Shown here: positions 59,047 to 64,000 of the stretch, piece after piece
How positions within the stretch are numbered: the stretch's first letter is position 1
Layout of the letters: every line of letters begins with the position of its first letter
Assembly (NCBI GenBank): GCA_921293015.1
Contig: OV121092.1
Location: 47,701,064-47,765,063, forward strand
DNA: 64,000 bases
Direction: 5' to 3'
Source: Phorcus lineatus
Taxonomy: Eukaryota > Mollusca > Gastropoda > Trochida > Trochidae
Program-made: the position numbers and the translations under genes
Notes under the pieces: model-generated
The model's database searches: none
Seen by the model: the letters and a program-made list of their open reading frames with translations, nothing else
Told to the model about the DNA's origin: nothing

Positions 59047-59389
59047 TGCGTGTCGGCAGTGTTGGAGGCAGACGACTGGAACGAGCGCATTGAAAGTACA
59101 GGCTGTGTAAGCCTATTGGAGCATGGACTTGAGGCATGGTGCGCTTGCTTTATTGCCTTATTGTCGTCTGACCAGTCCATAGGTTTTGGACATCTGTGTG
59201 ACGTCTTTACAGTCTCACAGGGTGTGATAGAGTTCAGCCTTGTAGCAGTCTATCCAGCTGAGGGATAAGGACTGATGAGTGTGATACGTCAGTCACGTCA
59301 TGGTGATACGTGACGGGATGGTGATATGTGTTGGACACTTACAGGACAGATAAACCTAATTTCTCGCATCTTGTTGATTATTCTTATAA

Positions 59390-59700
59390 CAAGTGTTTGC
59401 CAATAACATGGCAATGTCCCCCGCCGTTATGAGATATTTTAGGGCTAAGCTTTACGAGATATCACGTTAACAATGTATTACACAGTGGTCAAAGTGTCAT
59501 GGTGACCTTGAAAATGACATCATGGTCACCAAAGTCGACTGTCGTCTTAGTCTTCCTCAATTGAAAGCTGTCACCAAATATGAACACTCTAGGTGCTAAG
59601 CTTCATGAGTTATCGCGTTTATAAGAATCCGGACGTACGTACGGACGTACAGACGTACGGACAGACGCCGCTGAATTCATAGTCAGAACAATATCTCCCA
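59390..59700 (+). repeat. Dispersed repeat ending in GACGTACG microsatellite
   Basis: Two loosely similar halves, each with GCTAAGCTT(T/C)A and GA(G/T)(A/T)TATC(A/G)CGTT (about 59430-59470 and 59596-59620). A (GGACGTAC)n-type array follows at about 59629-59668. The layout (repeated blocks then a GGAC-rich array) parallels 38330-39245. Coding is not supported. Confidence 0.55.
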
Positions 59701-59753
59701 GGAGATTGATCACCCATAGCAAAATCTTCTGTGGTACACAATTTTGGATGATA

Positions 59754-60035
59754 GGTGAGGTGAGGTGAGTTGGTGTTTAACGCCGCTTTCAAGATTATTT
59801 CACTTATATCGCAGCTGCTAGTATTATTGCAGGGAGAAAGACCGCAACACTATTGTGGCTATGGGTTGCGCTGAAACCTGCCAGCATCGGCTGGAACTAG
59901 CGAACCATGGGTGGTACTGCACTGAAATTCAGTGTAGCATTGCACCCAAACCTGACTGTGTGTAGAACCACGGACCTCTTGGTCCGTAGCCGAACGTGCT
60001 AACCACTGTGCTATCCTGCTCCCCATTCTTATATG
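59754..60035 (-). mobile_element. tRNA-derived SINE, minus strand
   Basis: Read on the minus strand it begins GGAGCAGGATAGCACAGTGG, with an A-box-like TAGCACAGTGGTTAGC (60013-59998). Next come a tRNA-like stem (ACGGACCAAGAGGTCCGT) and a degenerate B box, GTGGTTCTAC. The body contains GCGGCGTTAAACACC and ends in a (CTCAC)n tail at 59754-59769. This head-body-short-repeat-tail structure is that of a SINE. No clear TSD was seen. Confidence 0.75.
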
Positions 60036-60755
60036 CAGCAACGGTTGCATTCCAATGTTCAGCAATGGTTTTATTTTCTATGCAACTTGCACTTATCATG
60101 AAGTAATAGTTACATTAAATATGCAAATGAAGTTTTACTCTTAGCTTTAATCTTTTGATACAAAACAATTCGTTACTAAATTTAGATTTCTTCTAGATTC
60201 TTCTCAAAGTTTACATAACCACAAACATATTTCACTATTTTCTTTGGAATATATGAATGTCTGATTACAATATTGTATAGTGCATCAAAGGTTGCTACTC
60301 AGATATATTCAGTTTGGTAATGAAAGTCGTTTTTGAATGCCTCTTTTGATGGGCCGCTTAGATCTATCTGGCCAAAAAACAGTGAATGCATGACTGGTCA
60401 CACACTCTTTTTGTGACGTCATAAACAGAATCATTGCCTCGTGATCCTTACGATCTATCGTAAAAATATCACAATAAAAACCCTATAATTAAAGATTTTC
60501 AGGGAATGATTTCCACTCAGTTAGATAAATCATTTGACGATGTAACACTATTTAATGTCTGGTGTAAAAAAGATATCCACATCAATGGTAATTATACAAT
60601 TATTTAAGGAGGTATTTCAGTTGAAATAATGATGCGCCGCTCTGTGCACTCTTTTTGTTACGTCACACACACGCGAATTTATGGCCCCTACCCAAGGTGG
60701 GTTTTTCACAGCCGATAACTCGGTTGTCTTAATGAAAGGCTAATTAAGGTGTTTA

Positions 60756-61500
60756 TTGGACAAATTAACACAAATCAAGCCCAGTTCTTATTTCTTTGAA
60801 AAATCTTTCGTTGAAAATCGAGACATCCCAAGACTACCAACTCATGCTGCAGATCTACAGATTCCTCTGAATTACACCCAGACCATCGCTGGAGATAACT
60901 TCCGGCTGCACCAAGACCAGAGGCTACTCATCTTCTCTACTGTTGAGAACCTGCGTCACCTCTCCGCTGCTGACACCTACTTTGGAGATGGTACCTTTGC
61001 AACTGTATTCCATCCATGCCCTAGTAGGTGAGAAATGGTGCCACTCGTGTATGCTCTGTTGCCCGACAAGAGGATGTCCACCTACAAACACCTCTTCCAG
61101 ACCCTGAAGGACAAGGCTGCACAGAACAACATTCCACTAGCCCCAGGTTATGGTTACTGACTTTGAGGTGGCAGCACAGAATGCGGCAGAGCAAGTCTTC
61201 CCATGTGAACTTAAAGGGTGCATGTTTCATTTTAGGCAGTCTTAGTTATGCATGCCAAGAGCAGTGGATTGGAAGCGATGGGGAAGTTTAGTGGGAGCGT
61301 TTCTTTGTTTGTAAAGAGAGCTGCTGCTCTTCCTCTTGTCAGACGTGGTGATATTGATGATGTGTGGCTTTACGCTTTGGACAAAGTGGACATTATCAAC
61401 CAGTGTATAGGTAAATTTGGTGACTATGATAATATTAAGCAAAAGATGGCTTGTCCACTTTCCTCCTCTCACAGCACTCATGGTTCAGTGCACACCTATG
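60756..61500 (+). pseudogene. MULE transposase remnant
   Basis: Mutator-like transposase core read in three frames. The first frame (60756-61031) includes the run-up RLLIFSTVENLRHLSAADTY and the first catalytic block FGDGTF (60981-60998). A shifted frame gives QLYSIHALVGEK, then MVPLVYALLPDK and KHLFQTLKDKAAQNNIPLAP. The second catalytic block is VTDFEVAAQNAAEQVFP (61153-61203), followed by LKGCMFHFRQS; the C-terminal part is VSLFVKRAAALPLV and DIDDVWLYAL (about 61297-61380). The order and spacing match the MULE domain with its two Asp and CxxH. At least three frameshifts make it inactive. No TIRs were identified. It could be the same superfamily as the non-autonomous element at 41324-42445, but no sequence link is visible. 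Confidence 0.82.
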
Positions 61501-61549
61501 TAAACAATGCCATCTTTTGTTTAATACTGTCAAAGAAATGGAACTAAAT

Positions 61550-62349
61550 ATAACTTTTATCAAAATCAGTGTTAATAAAACCCAAGCTATTTTTGGCAAC
61601 AACTTCTTAAGAAAAGAGTAATGGATATACATTTGAGTCAAGGATTCTGATCAAAATGTGTAATTCTTAGCTTGAAATGATGAAATAAATAAAATAAATG
61701 GATGAATTTATAAATATAAATTAAATTCAGAAAATGTATAATCATATGAGCTTAGATATTTTAAACGACATTGAACTTTTCAAGTTTATTTGCAACTTAT
61801 CTGATTTTTGATAAGAATTAAAACAAGAATTTAGATTAAAGGGAATTTTTCAACTTATGTGTTTTGAAATCAAAGAGAATTGAAAATCATTTAGAAATCT
61901 ATGGAGAGAATGACTTCTTCCAACACATAGAAATTCTTTAAAAGCTATATTTCAGAAAAATTAAACAATATGAAACAATTTGAAACCAAATTGCATTCTT
62001 TGAGATACATAGACAAACAGGCTCATAAATTCAAACAATCAAAATATTCTTTGAAACAAACACACATGATGAAAAAGTTCATCAAGTATATAGGCAAAAT
62101 ATACATATTCAGTTAAATAATAATTTCTCCTGATAAAGTGCATTGATAATGAAATGAAACTTTTCTTTTTCCAAAATAAATGTCCAAAGTAAATCAACTA
62201 ATTAACTTAACGAATTCAAATGAATTAAAGTTATTGAGACTGATTGTTTTTTCAACTTGGTTAGCATCTCTGAATACCAATATTGGTCTTCAATTTGAAA
62301 TAATACCTAATTGAGTGATTCAATATCTATATAGGCACTGTTAGGTAAA
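61550..62349. other. AT-rich non-coding stretch
   Basis: No gene or repeat is supported. Confidence 0.4.
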
Positions 62350-62660
62350 GTCACTAATAAACAACCAAACTCATTAACATATTAATTGTAATTAATTTTA
62401 AGAACTAATAGGAAACATACAAGGTATTTCCTCTGAGTTCAACTGGAAACACAACTTGAATAACATCTAAATTAGGTACTTGATGTCCCTTACTATACAA
62501 ACAAACTTGTTAACAGCTTAATGACCAACAGATTGATTCAGCTGTCAAAGCAACAAAACTGTTATAGACAATGGATATCTATTATCTCCTTATTTCATTG
62601 GTCATTTTCGAAATAGAAGGCTCCCCCCATCTCCATCACTGCAACCAATTGATTCTTATC
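62350..62660 (+). repeat. Local duplication, left copy (empty SINE site)
   Basis: Diverged copy of about 63130-63350 plus 63672-63710. Shared strings in order are CACTAATAAA, ACTATACAAAC and CTTGTTAACA(G/A)CTTAAT, CAACAAAACTGTT (partner TTAACAAAACTGTT), GACAAT, ATTATCTCC and TTTCATTGGTC. It lacks the SINE present in the right copy. Confidence 0.6.
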
Positions 62661-63129
62661 TCAACAATGTCACCTAACCTATAGAATTTGTATATCAGTA
62701 TAAATCATTTAGCCAGGAAAATGAATTTGTTTAAACCAAACATGTTTTAGGAATGATTATCTTAATGTAAAATTTGAAGTCTTAAATCAAATACCGGTAA
62801 ATAAAATTGTGGTTGACCAAATCATCTGTGTCAATTTCTTTTATGTCTTTGAAGACAATTCTCTCTAGGTGTGTACTTGAAATGTAAAGCAGATGAAATA
62901 TTAAATACAGAGAAAATTCCCTTTAAAATTTTACTTTACAGCTCAACTTTCCCATGTTTCCGATATTTGCTATAAATTTCAATATAATAACATGACTTGA
63001 AAGTGAAATTAAACAAGGATACTCTCTGATCACAACGTAATATAACAATTTAACCTTTTTGTACATGATGTTAGTTACTAAGCAACTAAACATCTAAACA
63101 GACAGAAAGACAGACAGCTTGTTTATCAA

Positions 63130-63710
63130 AAGTCTCACCTCACTAATAAATGTACATGAACATAAAAAATAAGTCTTGAGGACATAATCCTTAATAAGAA
63201 TTTGAGAAGATATTGACTCTCTAAATAACATCCTTATTTACACATTTTAATAACATCTTACAACAACTTACTATACAAACTTGTTAACAACTTAATAATC
63301 CATGAAGTGATTAACCTATTAACAATTAACAAAACTGTTTACAGCCATGGACAATATAAAAATAGCTTTCTTATACCGCGCATATATCCATGACAAAGCA
63401 TGCTCAAAGCGCCATGAGTATTATTACCCTTGAGGGATAGTACTTTCGGTGCTGCCGATTAACAAGCGCTATAGGTCCGTACTTCCCCCTTGTTCAGGTA
63501 CCCATTTGTACAGCTGGGTGAACTGAGTGCAAAGTGGATGAAGTATCTTGCCCAGGGACACAACAAAGGATGAGACCCAAGTCACAAATTTTTGGTGTCT
63601 CCACCGGGATTCAAACCCGGGTCTCTGGCGTGAGAGGCAAGCAAGCTAATCACTACACCACTGTGCTCCACAATGGGTGGATTATCTCCCTTTTTTCATT
63701 GGTCCCCTCC
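63130..63710 (+). repeat. Local duplication, right copy (SINE-filled)
   Basis: Partner of 62350-62660, offset by about 800 bp. It is interrupted by the SINE at 63353-63671. Confidence 0.6.
63353..63671 (-). mobile_element. tRNA-derived SINE, minus strand
   Basis: The minus strand begins GTGGAGCACAGTGGTGTAGT with A box TAGTGATTAGC (63655-63645) and a canonical B box GGGTTTGAATCCC (63618-63606). A body follows with TTGTGTCCCTGGGCAAGATA, CAGCTGTACAAATGGGTACC and the palindromic GCACCGAAAGTACTATCCCT region, ending near TATGCGCGGTATAAGAAAGC. Comparison with 62560-62600 shows the uninterrupted sequence. The duplicated target is short, around ACAATGG/ACAATAT. Confidence 0.88.
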
Positions 63711-64000
63711 TAAACTGAAAGCTCAACCCATCATAATCTAATTAGCCAATCAAGTTTTATTTGGACTATATGCTAGTTGCGAGTTAGTGTGTTCATTTTC
63801 TCTTTGTGTTATTTATTCATAAAATCCAAATCAAATATATGCATGGAATGAATATTCATATCTAATTTTTGTTTTGTTTTTCATTTTGCATTTTAACATG
63901 CTAATTAGTTCCTATAAATTTGTAGTTTGTCAATTAGATACACCTATTTAATACAGACCCTGTTTACAATAAACTTTTCACGACTTTAAATGACTTAAGT

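Overview
The window looks like animal (metazoan) nuclear DNA, most likely from a marine lophotrochozoan and probably a mollusc. It is AT-rich and gene-poor, has no operon structure, and contains a spliced transposase gene, tRNA-headed SINEs, non-LTR retrotransposon 3' ends and many TIR elements. The mollusc call is an inference from repeat style: GGACGG/GACGTACG arrays, blocks ending in ATACCCCCGC, and a SINE with a GGTGTTTAACGCCGC motif. I found no host protein-coding exon that I would defend. Two promoter-like spots and one possible first exon are listed with low confidence.

Layout. 1-25 kb: mostly unique AT-rich DNA with two minisatellites (25-bp and 35-bp units), a 138-bp hairpin, a decayed mariner copy (9.7-10.6 kb), a ~65-bp tandem array, three pairs of diverged dispersed repeats, a TTAA-flanked MITE (17.0-17.6 kb), a 410-bp fold-back element and a 391-bp insert bounded by 20-bp direct repeats. 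25.8-36.5 kb: a nested transposon complex. A minus-strand L1/Tx1-like LINE ORF2 is split by a 7.3-kb DIRS-like tyrosine-recombinase retrotransposon. The DIRS is itself split by a Merlin DNA transposon and by a CR1/L2-like LINE tail, and a second LINE tail splits the host LINE downstream. 36.9-37.8 kb: a second mariner copy, inverted relative to the first. 38.3-39.2 kb: an internally duplicated dispersed repeat.

41-49.2 kb holds two copies of a ~473-bp TTAA-flanked element. Each carries younger insertions with target-site duplications: one a 1.12-kb element with ~100-bp TIRs and a 9-bp TSD, the other a LINE tail plus a 2.7-kb element with ~560-bp TIRs. After subtraction the two hosts measure 474 and 472 bp, which checks the parse. 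A second copy of the 17-kb MITE lies at 44.5-45.0 kb next to a minisatellite. 49.2-51.4 kb: a decayed LINE with RT. 53.2-54.3 kb: a Tigger/pogo element reduced to its DNA-binding ORF. 59.7-63.7 kb: two tRNA-derived SINEs, a MULE transposase pseudogene and a local duplication that supplies an empty site for one SINE.

The only long, apparently intact coding unit is the Merlin transposase: two exons, 578 codons, zinc ribbon plus DDE domain, and a ~290-residue Pro/Ser-rich N-terminal extension. It is the feature most worth following up, together with the TTAA element families and the Tigger DNA-binding-only ORF.
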